DNA of 64,000 nucleotides, taken from assembly GCA_001724265.1 (NCBI GenBank), contig MEDY01000096.1, positions 1 to 64,000 on the forward strand, given 5' to 3'. The notes beneath the pieces are model-generated. The model was given only the letters and a program-made list of their open reading frames with translations, ran no database searches and had not been told where the DNA came from. A program made the translations under genes and the position numbers. How positions within the stretch are numbered: position 1 is the stretch's first letter; each line of letters opens with the position of its first letter. This document shows positions 25,501 to 36,100 of the stretch, one piece after another. The stretch comes from Rhizaria sp. SCN 62-66 (taxonomy: Eukaryota; Rhizaria, unplaced).

Positions 25501-28500
25501 CGCCGAGACCGGCACAACCGTGTCGCCGGGGCTGGCTGCGGCCGCGGCCGCGGCCGCGGCGGCATCGTTAAGGACAATGGAGTTCTGTGCGTGCTGCGCG
25601 TTGAGCGCGTGGCTGTGCGAGCGCGCGGTGCGGACCGCGGCGGCCGCGGCGGCCGCGACGACGGCGGCGCCCTTGCCCTGCGTGGCGCGCGCGGCGGGCG
25701 AGACGTAGGCGGGCGTGAGCTGGCAACGGCGCAGCGAGAGCGCCGCCAGCGCAGTGCCGCGGTGCGACAGCAGCGTCGTCAGGGCAGGCAGACTCGCCGG
25801 CGACAGCGGGTTGCCGTCCAGAGTCAGCACACGCAGGTATGGGTACCCGCGCGTTGGCGTCGCCGCTGTCAGCCGGCGGTCCGCAGCTACGACAGCAACC
25901 GCAGTGGCCGCGGGCTTAGCTTTGGCAATGCGCGGCTCGCGGGTCGTATCGCGACGCGAAGACTTACCGCCGCTCTTGCTCTCTGAGCTCCCGTCCTTCT
26001 CGTCTTTGCTCTCACCGTCTTCGCCGTCTTCATCGTCGTCATTGCGCTTGGAATACTTCTTCTTCTTCTTGCTTTTCTCTGCGTCCTTATCTTTGCTCGC
26101 GTCGGCCACAGCAGGCTTCGCGGCGCCGGACGCCGCCACCGCAGCCCACAAGTCTTTATCGACCTTGCCGCCGCCAGCCGCTGCCGCCGCCGCCGCCGCA
26201 GCGGCCGCCTGCCTGCCCGCAGGCCCGTTGCTGCTGCTGGCCAGCGCGCGCGCGGCGTAGGCCTTGCGCGCCGCCGCGTGCGCCGCGCCCGCGCCGCCCG
26301 TGAACGCGGTGGCGAGCGCGGCGACCGTGGCGGCCGACAGCGCGTTGCCCGCGAGGTCGAGGCACGTCAGCGCGGGCAGCGACGGCCGCGGCGCCGCGCC
26401 GCACAGGTCCGCGAGCTCCAGCGAGTACGCGCGCGAGAAGCGGGGCGGCTTAGCTTGCGGGGCAGAGCTCGGCGCAAGCGCAGAAGCTGCAGGGGGCGCA
26501 GATGAAATCGCAAGACGACCGTTCACGCCGATTGTCGTGTTGTTGCTAACGTGGCCGGTCGCAGCCGTGTAGGGAACCGTGAGCGCGAGCTGCGGCACGG
26601 ACATCTGCGAGGACGCAGCAGTGACCAGCGCCATAATCGCGGCGTCCAGCTCGGTGCCGCTGCTGACGCCTGCGTGACGCAGCCGCAGCGAGACAAGCCC
26701 GCGGTGCCAGAGACCCTGCAGGCGCGGGATCGGCAGCGGCGCAAGCGCCTGCTCCGCGCGCAGCCGCTTCAGCGCGGCGCGGCGCGCGGCAGGCGCCAGG
26801 GCCGCCACGCGTTGCAGTTGCTCGGGGCTCAGACCGCGCGAAAGAGCCTCCTCCTCGGCCTCGGCGGCGTTGGGATCGGTTCTATAGTCGTTCTCGCCGT
26901 CATTGGCGTCGTCGTCGGCGTCTGAGTTGTCGCAGTCGCTGTCGCCGTGGTACTCCGCGTTGTCGTCGTCCGCCGCGACCGCCGCACTGCTGCTGTACAG
27001 CACGACTCTCCCGCTGACTCTGTCGCTGATCCTGTTGCGCAGATACGCGCTCTGCGGCCAGAGCGCCTGCAGCGCCTGGTCCGGCCGCAGCAGCGCTTCG
27101 CCGAACACCAGCGTCGGCACGTTCTGGTTGTAGATCGACGCCGTCACCACGGCCTCGCCCGCACTCGCGGCGGCCGCTGCCGCCGCGGCGGAGACCACGG
27201 CCTCGGCGGCCGCAGCGGCGGCAATGACGCCGCTGTTGGCAGACGCGGCCGCTGCGGCGGCGCCAGTCAGAGGCGCGGGCGCAGGCACAACTGCCGTCAC
27301 GGGGGGAGGCGCCGTCGCCGCCGCGGTCGCAGCCGCATACTTCGGGTCCAGCTTGGCGACAGCTGTGGTCGTCGCTGGAGCTCCTGGTGCTGCTGCTCCT
27401 GATGCTGCCGTTGCTTCGGTCGCCAGCGCTGTCGCAGTGGTCGTGACACCGCGGCGAGCCCACGCGACCTTGCGATGCACGCGGCGCGCGATGGCGGCCT
27501 CGGCCAAGTCGGCGCGCTGGCCGGCGTCCCACGCGGCGCGCGCGAGGTCCTGCAGTAGCACCGCGTACAACGAAGACAGCGACAGCGTCGACAGCGACAG
27601 GGAGTCGGCGGCGTACGCCTGGGACTGGGCGTGCAAGGTCAGCTGAGACTGCGAGTGCCAGTGCGAGCGGGACTGTGACTGTGAAAGGGAGTTGCCGGTG
27701 CCACGCAGTGGGGGTAAAGGCGAGGGCGCGAATTGAACGGGCGCGCTGAGGTTGCAGTAGGGATTGTGCGCGACGGTTGTCTGGCACGTCGCCAAGAACG
27801 CCGCGACGTCGCGCCCGCGGATTAACTTCAGGTTCAGCGCCGCGGCGGGCGGCCCAGCCCAGGTCACCGTGCCCTCCGACTCGGCCTCGGCGGCGGCGGC
27901 CACTGCGGCGGCGCGCTTGGCCGCGGCGGCCGCCCGCTGCGCGCGCGCAGTCTGCACGGTCAGCCCCAAACGCGTGGTGCTAAGGCTCGCGTGCAGCGCA
28001 CCGGCCTGCGCGCGCAGCCGCGGCACGGGCAGGCTCAGCTCCTGCATGCGCGGGGACAGGAGCGCGCCGTCTGCGTCTGCGTCTGCGTCGTCGTCCTCGT
28101 TACCGTTGGGGTTGGGATCCTCGGGGTTCGAGTTAGGCCGCGTGCGGCTTAACTTCGTGCAGGCGCGTGCGCTAGCGTCAGCGCCATCCTCGCCGTCAGC
28201 ATCGCCGATATCGAGATCTTGCTCTTGCTCGTGGGCGTCGCCGGCCTCGTCCTCCGGCCCCTGCTCTTGCTCATGCTCGTTCTCGCTCTCCTCGGCGATC
28301 TTGGCATCAGTCGTCGCAGTCGCGACTTTCTTGGCACTAGCTTTGCCTTTGCTAGCGTCGTCGCCATCATTGTCACTGCGGTGGCCATTATTCTCAGCAT
28401 CATCACCATCGTCATCCTCGTCGCCATTCGCGCTCGCGCCCGCCTTACCGCGCGCGCGGCCCTTGCCCTTGGCCGCCGCGGCCGCCGCCGCCGCGCCGCC

Positions 28501-30473
28501 GCCCAGCGCAAGCTCCACGAGTGCGCCGGGCGCCGTGAACGTGCCCAGCGCGGCAGCCGTGACGAGTCCCAGCCGCGACGCGCCCTCGAAGCAGAGGCGG
28601 CGCAGCGCCGTCTGCGGGTGTCGCAGGTGGTGGTGCAGCGCGTGCGCGGCGACGGGACCGAAAAAAGACGGCCGGCGCCCGGGCAGCGGCGAGAAGTCGA
28701 ACGAGCGCAGCGGCGACGGGCGCACGCGCGGCGGGTAAGTGACCGTGGGCACACTCGTCCTAGCCGCGGTCGCGGTCAAACTGACCGAGGGCCCCCCGGT
28801 CAAAGTGACCGTGGGCGGGCGATCGTAGTTGACCGGTGCGGAGAGCAGGCACGCCACGGCGGCGCCGCTGAGCCCGCAGCCGCGCAAATCCACTGCTGCG
28901 AGCGCGCGCGTGACCGTGAGCAGGGCCGCGAGGGCCGCGGCGCCCGAGTCGCCCAGCGCGCAGCCGGCGAGCGAGAGCGCGCGGAACGCGTCGCTGAGCG
29001 CGTCGTTGCCGGTGCTTTGCTGCTGCTGCTGCTGTGCGGCGGGCTTCGTTGCAGCGGCGCTAGAAGCGGCAGCGCTGCGGATGCGTACCGAAGCGAGCGT
29101 GTGGGCCGTGAACACCTCGTCGCAGCCGCTCGACATGACGCCGCTGCTGCTGCCGCTGCCGGCCGCGCCCACCGTCATCGCATACGCATCGCCCGCGCCG
29201 CCAGCGCCGCCAGCGCCCGCGCCGCCAGCATCTACGCCGCCGGCGCTGCCGCCGGAGGACCCCGTGGCGGCGGCGGTAAGTGCGAGCAGTAGCGCCTCGG
29301 GGGCCGGCCGCAGCCACGCCCGCGCGCGCGGCGGCGCGTAGGCCGTGGCGCCGGTGCTGTGCGGCAGCGCGAAGGGGAACGGGGCCGGCGGCGGGATCAC
29401 AAGCGCGGGGCTCGACGTAGAGCAGCTGCTGCTGTTGTTGTTGAGCTGAGATGGCCGTGGCTGTGAGCTTGGTGACTTTGGAGTCTGGGCTGCAGTCTCG
29501 GTCTCCGTCGCTGTCTCCGTCTTCGTCTCAGCCTCTGCAGCCTGCGCCGCCGCCGCGGTCTGCCCCTGTCCCTGCTGCGTCTTCGCGGCGTGCGCAGCGG
29601 TGACGGCGACCGCGGCGGCGGCCTCGTTGGTGAGCGCGTCCGCGTAGCTCTGCGCGTCCGCGTGCGAGGTAATCGGCGTGCCGCCGTCAACGTACACCGG
29701 CAGCAACGCGTCGGCGGGCGCCAGAAAGTGCAGCAGCACCGCGCACGTGTAGGGGCCCGCGCCGGAGAAGGCCACCGAGAGCGTGCCCAGCCCGCCCCAC
29801 GACGCGGGGCCGCCACTGCTCGCGGCGGCAGCCGCACTGGCGCTCGCAGGCGCAGTGGTGCTGCCGGTCGGGCTCGCGCTCGGACTCGGAGCCTCATTTG
29901 CATTTGTGGTCGAAGCAGCGTCAGTAGTGTTCGGATTGCCATCAGAGCTGCACGCATGTGTATCTGTGTTCTTGCTGTGGCGTTGAGAACGTTTCTTGTG
30001 CGCAACGCCGTCGTCTTCGTCGTCGCTGTCAGTCTCGCTGTCGCCGTCGCAGTCGTTGCCGCCGCTCGAGGCTGAGGCGGAGGCTGTCGCGGCGGCAGTC
30101 GTGTCGGTCTCGGGGCCAGCAGTGATGACGCCGTCGCTCAGAGGCCCTTCGTCGTCGTCGTCGTCGTCGTCATCGTCGTTGCCGTTCGAAGCACGGCCAA
30201 AGCCGCCGTTGCCGCGACTGCCGTTACTGCCGAACAAGTCCTCATCAGCCGCCGCGCTGACGCTCGCACTCCTCGCGTGCGCGCCGCCGCCGCTTGCCTC
30301 GGCGCGCGGATTGCGGATATTGCGGTTGTGCGACGGCGTGGGCGGCACGGGCAGCACAGAGACGACGAGGTCGCTTGTGTCGACCTCGCCTGTCGCGCCG
30401 CTGCCAAGCCCCAGCCCGCCGCCAGCGCCACCGCTACCAACGCTACCACCGCCGCTGCCGCTGCCGCTGCTGC

Positions 30474-30519
<46 letters not shown>

Positions 30520-31200
30520 CGAGTCGTCGCTGCCTTGCATACCGTAGCTACTGCTGCTGCTGCCCGCGCTGTTCGCGCTCGCGGCAGCCGGCGTCGGCAC
30601 AAAACCGCCGAGCAGGCCCCCGCCCATCCCGACGCTGCCGCCGCCGCCGCCGCCGCCACCGCCGCTACTGCTGCCGTTGGAGCGCATCGACGTCGAGATG
30701 ACTGCAGAGATCATCTTCGCGCCGACGCTGCGGCCGGCGCTCTGGCTGCTACTCGCAGTCGCAGCAAGGCCGCCGCCGCGGGCACTCGCGCGCGCGCTCA
30801 GGAGGCTCGTCGCGGTCGCAGCCGACGCGGTTGCGCTCGATGCCAGAGTGAAGTCGAGAGACTTAGCCGTGGCCGGCGCTGTGGGGAGCTGCGGTGTGCT
30901 CTCGTCAAACACGAACTGCTCAAGACTGCCGGGAAGGTTCAGTCCCTCGCGCGCGTGCATGGCGCAGGCAAAGGCGGCGCGAAAGCGGTGGTAGCCCGCG
31001 GCCGTGGGCGTCGTGGCCTGGTCTCGGCACCGGGCGAGGAACAGGGCGTCCTGCAGCGAGACCAAGGAGCGCAGAAACGCGCGCTCCGTCGACTGCGAGT
31101 GTGTACGGGCAGAGACGGTGGGGATCGTCGGAATCGTGGGCCGCATGGAGTCATGTGGGGGCGAGGGCGGCGGCGGGGGGCCGTGCACAGGGGCATCCAT
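17419..31200 (-). CDS. Giant leucine-rich repeat / coiled-coil protein (about 4497 aa)
   Basis: Exons 31200-20590, 20459-20274 and 20115-17419 join in phase 0, with donors GTACGC and GTACGG and acceptors TTAG and GCAG. The stop is TAA. Start chosen: ATG at 31198-31200 (MDAPVHG), because an acceptor-like TTGTTACAG lies just upstream, so the frame further 5' is probably a UTR intron. Ribonuclease-inhibitor-type LRRs are scattered over residues ~735-2110 (for example LRRLNLRANRLDTRAAAVLA, LTCLDLAGNALSAATVAAL), separated by long Ala/Ser/acid insertions. A charged coiled coil follows at ~2125-2300, and a short Gln-rich coiled coil lies near the C terminus. Large Ser, Asp and Ala runs fill the rest. 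LRR-plus-coiled-coil architecture occurs in centrosomal and axonemal proteins, but no orthologue can be named. Splicing joins what look like two separate genes under ORF-only reading. Confidence 0.75.
30475..30516 (-). repeat. (GCT)14 microsatellite coding poly-Ser
   Basis: About fourteen uninterrupted GCT units, read on the minus strand as AGC, within the N-terminal region of the LRR protein. Flanking units are imperfect Ser/Gly codons. Confidence 0.9.
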
Positions 31201-31453
31201 CCGTTTCCCAGGTGAAGTGTCAAAAAGTGGGGTTGGAAGACTGTAACAAGAAATCCAGAAGTGGTATTTTGTGAGAATATTGTATCTATCGCGAAACAAC
31301 TGGATATAGTAGTCGTATTTGTAATGACGGAAGACTGGGTGAGATACAGATAGGCACAGTGGTCGCCATAAGAAGCGACTGTGGGAGCCGTTCGGCCAGT
31401 CTCAGCCAGAGCAGCTCTGATTATGATCTTCGTTTCCTCTATCCGTATTGCGA
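31201..31453. promoter_or_regulatory. Short divergent promoter region
   Basis: Only 253 bp separate the start codons of the LRR gene (-) and the methyltransferase gene (+), so both promoters must lie here or overlap the 5' UTRs. On the minus strand a probable 3' splice site (TTGTTACAG) lies about 40 nt before the LRR start codon. No named element was identified. Confidence 0.45.
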
Positions 31454-32920
31454 ATGTCACACGACGCGGACGAGAACGTCCAGCTGCCCGTCCCATGTGC
31501 CCCCGCACTTGTTGCTGGTGGCGGCGCGAGCCCTTTTGGCAACTTCCACAACTATTACTCGTTCAACTCTGTGGAGCAGCGCTTCTGCTTCCTGCCCCGC
31601 GACCTGGCCGCCACACTGCTCGCCGTGCGCCGCGCCGCGCTGGGCTCTGCCGCTGGTGAGAACACACAGGCCGCCAACATGCTTTCCTTTCTCGACATCG
31701 GCTGCAACGAAGGCAACATTTCCCTCGCGATGAGCGAGCTTCTCGCCCGCCAGCTCGCAACCAGCAGCGCAACAGCGAGCGCCAACGGCGCGGCCGACAG
31801 TGCGACTGCGGCAGCCAGCGAGGACGCGCGCGCCGCGCGCCCGCTGATCCGCGGAGTGGGCGTGGACATCGACCGCGTGCTGATCGCGCGCGCCATCGCC
31901 AAGACGGCCAACAGCTACCCCTACAGCGCCACGACGTTGCCTTCGCAGAGCGCGCATAACGCCTCCGTGCTCGTCCACGGCGGCGACGACAGAGCCGACG
32001 CGAGTGTGGGCACTGACGGCAGCAGCGGCGGCAGCGCTGAGAGCGATGGCGCGGCTGTCCCGGCCGAGGCGGCATCTGCAAGCAGCAGTGACAGCGCGAA
32101 GAATGGACTTATTAATGGGCTTGACTGCGCGTTCGAGCTGACTTTCGTGCACGGCAACGTGATGGAGCCCCAGTGCCAGGCCGCCATCGAGGCCTTTATG
32201 CAGAGCGGCGACGGCAACAGCAACGCGGACAAGACCGAAGCCACTGATCGTATCGTCCATGTAAGCGACGCGTTCCCCCAGTCAATGCTGAGCCGCACGT
32301 ACACTGCGCGCGCCTTCGCCCCCGCCCTGCCCGCCTGCGACGGCGCGACCGTCGCCGCCAGCAGCAGCAGCAGCAACAGTGCTGAGTCTGGCAGTAAGCG
32401 GGGCGGCAACGCGAACGATAGCAAGAACGAGGTCACTGCCGCTACCGCTACAGCTGCCGCTGCCGCTGCCGCTGCCGCTGACACTGGCGCTGGCGCTGTC
32501 CCCGCCGTTACACCCGCCGCCCAGCCCGTCGCTGCGCCGCTGCCGGCGCCTTTGTTCGACATCTCGTTTGCGTTCTCGGTGACGCTGTGGATCCACCTGC
32601 ACCACGGCGACGACGGGCTGCGCGCGTTCCTCCGCCGCCTCTGCGCGCTGTCGCGCAACGTCATCATCGAGCCGCAGCCGTGGAAGTGCTACCAGACGTG
32701 CCGCCGCCGCTGGCGCCGCGCGGGCGCCGCCGAGCCGCCGCTGCTGGTGACGATGCAGTGGCGACAGGACGTCGACGTGCAGATCGTGCGGTTCATGACG
32801 GAGCAGTGCGGAATGCGCGTGCGGCGCCGCCTGGGCGAGACCAAGTGGGAGCGCAGCATGGTTTGGCTCACGCGCGCGGAGGACTTCGACTGCGGCAACG
32901 GAGAGACCGGCGAGCAGTGA
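31454..32920 (+). CDS. BCDIN3D: BCDIN3D-type RNA 5'-monophosphate methyltransferase (Bin3 family, 488 aa)
   Basis: This is a SAM-dependent Bin3-domain methyltransferase; the animal orthologue methylates the 5' monophosphate of tRNA-His and some small RNAs. The family's opening motif PFGNFHNYYSFNSVEQRF is at residues 27-44. SAM motif I (FLDIGCNEGN) is at about 79-88, and GVDIDRVLI (motif II) follows. The C-terminal Bin3 signature is WIHLHHGDDGL then EPQPWKCYQTCRRR, ending with the strand-helix KWERSMVWL. The animal enzyme is about 290 aa; here two Ala/Ser/Asp-rich insertions lie between motifs. PFGNF and EPQPWKCY favour BCDIN3D over the 7SK capping enzyme MePCE. The ATG at 31454 is the first in frame; there is no intron and the stop is TGA. 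It is divergent from the LRR gene. Confidence 0.9.
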   Translation: MSHDADENVQLPVPCAPALVAGGGASPFGNFHNYYSFNSVEQRFCFLPRDLAATLLAVRRAALGSAAGENTQAANMLSFLDIGCNEGNISLAMSELLARQLATSSATASANGAADSATAAASEDARAARPLIRGVGVDIDRVLIARAIAKTANSYPYSATTLPSQSAHNASVLVHGGDDRADASVGTDGSSGGSAESDGAAVPAEAASASSSDSAKNGLINGLDCAFELTFVHGNVMEPQCQAAIEAFMQSGDGNSNADKTEATDRIVHVSDAFPQSMLSRTYTARAFAPALPACDGATVAASSSSSNSAESGSKRGGNANDSKNEVTAATATAAAAAAAAADTGAGAVPAVTPAAQPVAAPLPAPLFDISFAFSVTLWIHLHHGDDGLRAFLRRLCALSRNVIIEPQPWKCYQTCRRRWRRAGAAEPPLLVTMQWRQDVDVQIVRFMTEQCGMRVRRRLGETKWERSMVWLTRAEDFDCGNGETGEQ

Positions 32921-33153
32921 TGTGATCGAACACAAAACGTAACGAACTTTGAGATTTCTGCGCGAGTGCAACTCTCTTTTTTCTTGATGTATTTATTTGT
33001 GTGTATTCGTGTAGCCTTATATTCATATTTCTTTCGCAAAGGATCATTTATTTTGCAGGCCATTGGCTAAAAATAAACTCTCAATTATAAAAGATTCTTT
33101 ATTGATGCTACTTTGCAGCTCCAACGTGTTTCTTGCTTGTCATACAATCATTA
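32921..33153. other. Convergent intergenic spacer
   Basis: A 233-bp AT-rich spacer holding the 3' ends of the methyltransferase gene (+) and the gene on the opposite strand. Several AATAAA-like strings suitable for poly(A) signals occur (such as AAATAAAC near 33070). No gene is visible. Confidence 0.5.
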
Positions 33154-36100
33154 TCACTCGAACGCCCTGTTGATGCTCTCTCTGAGCTCGATCTTTGCCC
33201 TGCGCACCTCTGCAAGCGCCGCGCCGCGCCCATCGCCGCCACCCTCCTGCGCAGCCGCGCGGCGCACCATGTTCCCCGCGTTGCTGCACAGCGCAAACGC
33301 CGCGCGCGCCGCGTCGCGCGCCGCCCGCGCGCGGTCCGCCGCGGCGGCCTCGAGCCCGCGGCGCAGACTGCGGCCGCCCTCGGCCACTGTCGCTGCCGCG
33401 GCCTCGGCGGCGTGCGCGGCCGTCTGCAGCCGCTGCGCGCCGCCGAGCTCGCCGCCGCCGGGAGCCAGGATCTGCGTCAGCTGGACCGCCGCGCGCTCAA
33501 ACCCTGCGAGCGCCGCCGTCATGACTGGGTTAGTGCGCGCGCCACTGCCGCCGCTGCTGATGCTGCGAGCGAGAGGGCCGCCGGTGTCGGCGGCGCTGCG
33601 CAGCGGCGCGGTGCGTGCGCGCTTGGTCGCCGGGAGCAGCACAGGCAGCGCGGCGGCGCCCTCGCTGGGCGCGGGCGACAGCAGCTGCGACGCAATTTGC
33701 GAGAGCTCGGGCTTTGAACGCTGCTGCGGAGGGGTGAACTTGGCCGCGTCGGTGCGGGCGCCGCGGTCAGCCTTCCCGCGTTGCGGCTGCGGTTGTTGCA
33801 CTGCGCTAGCGCCTGCGCCGATGTTGCCGCGCTGGCTGACGGGCACGTTCTCCTCGTCGTTGGCGTCGTAGTCAAGGTCGTGCATGTCGCTAATGCCTGC
33901 ATCGCCGAACTCGTCAACGGCGACATGGGCAGCGACGTTAGCATGAAGCTCGTCCTCACTCTCGCTCTCGCCCTCGCTCTCAGCTGCAACGGCAGTCTTG
34001 CCCTTGCGCTGGCCAGCAACAGCCCGTGCGCCAGCCTTGCCCTTGCCGCGAACAGCAGTGGCAATCTCGTCAGAGTCTGTGACTTGGCTGTCAGCCGCGC
34101 TGGCGGCAGGCGCGGGCCGCTTGAGCCTAGCCCTCGCGCTCGGCAGCATCGGCGACACCACGGTTGCAACCTCAACAGCTCTCACACCGGCAGTGTCGTA
34201 ACTGACGGGAGACTGTGAATGCGACTGCAAGAGTAGCCGTGAGCGGGTCGCCCGGGGAGCGACCGCGGGGGCGGGAGAAGCAACCGTCTGCTCCGCGGAT
34301 GTGACCGCGGAGGTTGGCGCCGAAGGGTATGGCGTCATAGCCTTGTACGCCGCAAGGGGCGACGCAAACCGCACACCAGCGCCCTTAGCCATGCTCGCAC
34401 CGCGGTCCCTGGCCATGGCAACACCGCGGCCTTGAGCCTTACTCTGAGCGCGCCGAGTGACCGCGTTGTCGCGCTCATCCTCGCTCGCTCCCGCAGCAGC
34501 TGCGGTTGCAGCAGCAGCAACAGCAGGTTTGGTAGTCTCAGGAGACGCAGTTGCGCTGCTGCTTGCGCTTCCGCTCGCCTCAGCGCTCGTGTCGGTAGTG
34601 TCGGTGGCAGCGCCAGTGCGGCGGCGACGGCGAGAGCGGACTCCGCTGCCGTCGTTGCCCACAGTCATCTCAGTGCCGCCTCTCCTGTCCACGGTCACCT
34701 CTCCACCCTCTGCGGCCCCTTCGTCGCTTGTTGCAGCTGCAGTCTGAGCGCGGCCACGGCTTCGGCCGCGGCGGCTCGCTGCATCAACGCCAGCGCCTGC
34801 GGCAGCTGCTGCGGCGGCGGTCCTCGAAACAACAGCATCTGCTGGGCACGCAAACAGAACGCTTGTTGGGGGATGTGCCGGTTGACTAGCGGCATTAGCG
34901 CCAGTGTCAGCGTTTGCGCCGCGGATGCGGCGGCGACTTGTGCTCGGGTCAAGCTGCTGGCTCGACGCCCTAAGAGCCGAGACACTGCTTGGGCGCGGTG
35001 CAGTGAGCCGGGAAGCACTGAGGTCAACAAACTCAGAGTCGACCCAGCCGGAGTCCGGTGCGCGCGGCGGAGACTGCCCGCGGTCACTCTCACGGTCACT
35101 CTCGCTAACGCTGGCGCGGTCGCGGCCACGAACCCGGCCCCGCGGCTGTGTGCGCAGTGGTTGCCGTCGATGATCCTCGTCTTCTTGTTTCTGCAGCGCT
35201 GCAAGGCGGGTGCGCGCCTCTTCCTTGAGCCTCTCCTCGCGTGCGCGTCGCTCCTCAACGCGCGCCGTCACGTTTGCGGCAACAGCGCTGCGCACCTTCG
35301 CGGCCACTGCGGCCGCCGCGGCAGCTGCGGGTGTGCTAGCGCCCTTGCTTGCGCGAAGTGTTGCGCCGCGAGACAGCGTGGCCTCCGGTGCGCTGGGCGC
35401 TGTGGAGCTGCGGGTGGCAGGGTCATTGAGACTGAGGGGCTAATCGATTGCACTAACACGGGGGTGCTTGCCCTTAGTGAGAGATGGCGGCTTAACTTGT
35501 TGCACTTGTGAGACATCTTGGACTTCCGCGTTGTAGTTGCCATCCATGTCGTTGGCAATGCTCTCCTCACTGTCTTGATAGAGGCCGCGCCTACTGCGAA
35601 CAACGCGATCGTTTGTTGCAGTCGCACTAATGCGCGTGACCGGGCTCCTGCCTGTGTTGACCGCAGCGGGACTCAGAGCTCGCGTCGCTGGGCTCTTGCG
35701 CTGTGAAGCGGGACTCACGCCGCGAGTCACCGGACTCTTGCTCGCGCTCTCAAACGCGACACGCGCGCGCGTGTCTACATCACTCTCAGTGCTCGCAACT
35801 GGGCGAGAAAGCGGCATCATGGCGCTTACAACAGAAGTCTTTGCGGCAGCCCCGTGGCGCTGTTGTAAACGCGATTGTTGTTGTTGCTGCGGCGACTGCC
35901 GCAAGTCGGTAACCGCTGCAGTTTTCGTGCTGCCGTCGCTCTGAGGTGCGATGCTTAGATCCGCGGTCACAACTGACGTCTTGGGCGCGCGCGCAGCATT
36001 TGCATCCTTTGCAACACTGGCAGCACGTGCTGCTTCTGCAGCCGCTGTCGCAGCAGCAGCGGCAGCGGCGGGCGTCAGCCTGATGTCTGTCCTTGGCGAA

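Noticed and set aside
31201-31299. N-terminal extension of the LRR protein (33 residues upstream of MDAPVHG)
   Set aside because: The extension contains an acceptor-like TTGTTACAG, its codons are AT-rich, and it does not begin with a better start context, so it is more likely UTR or intron.
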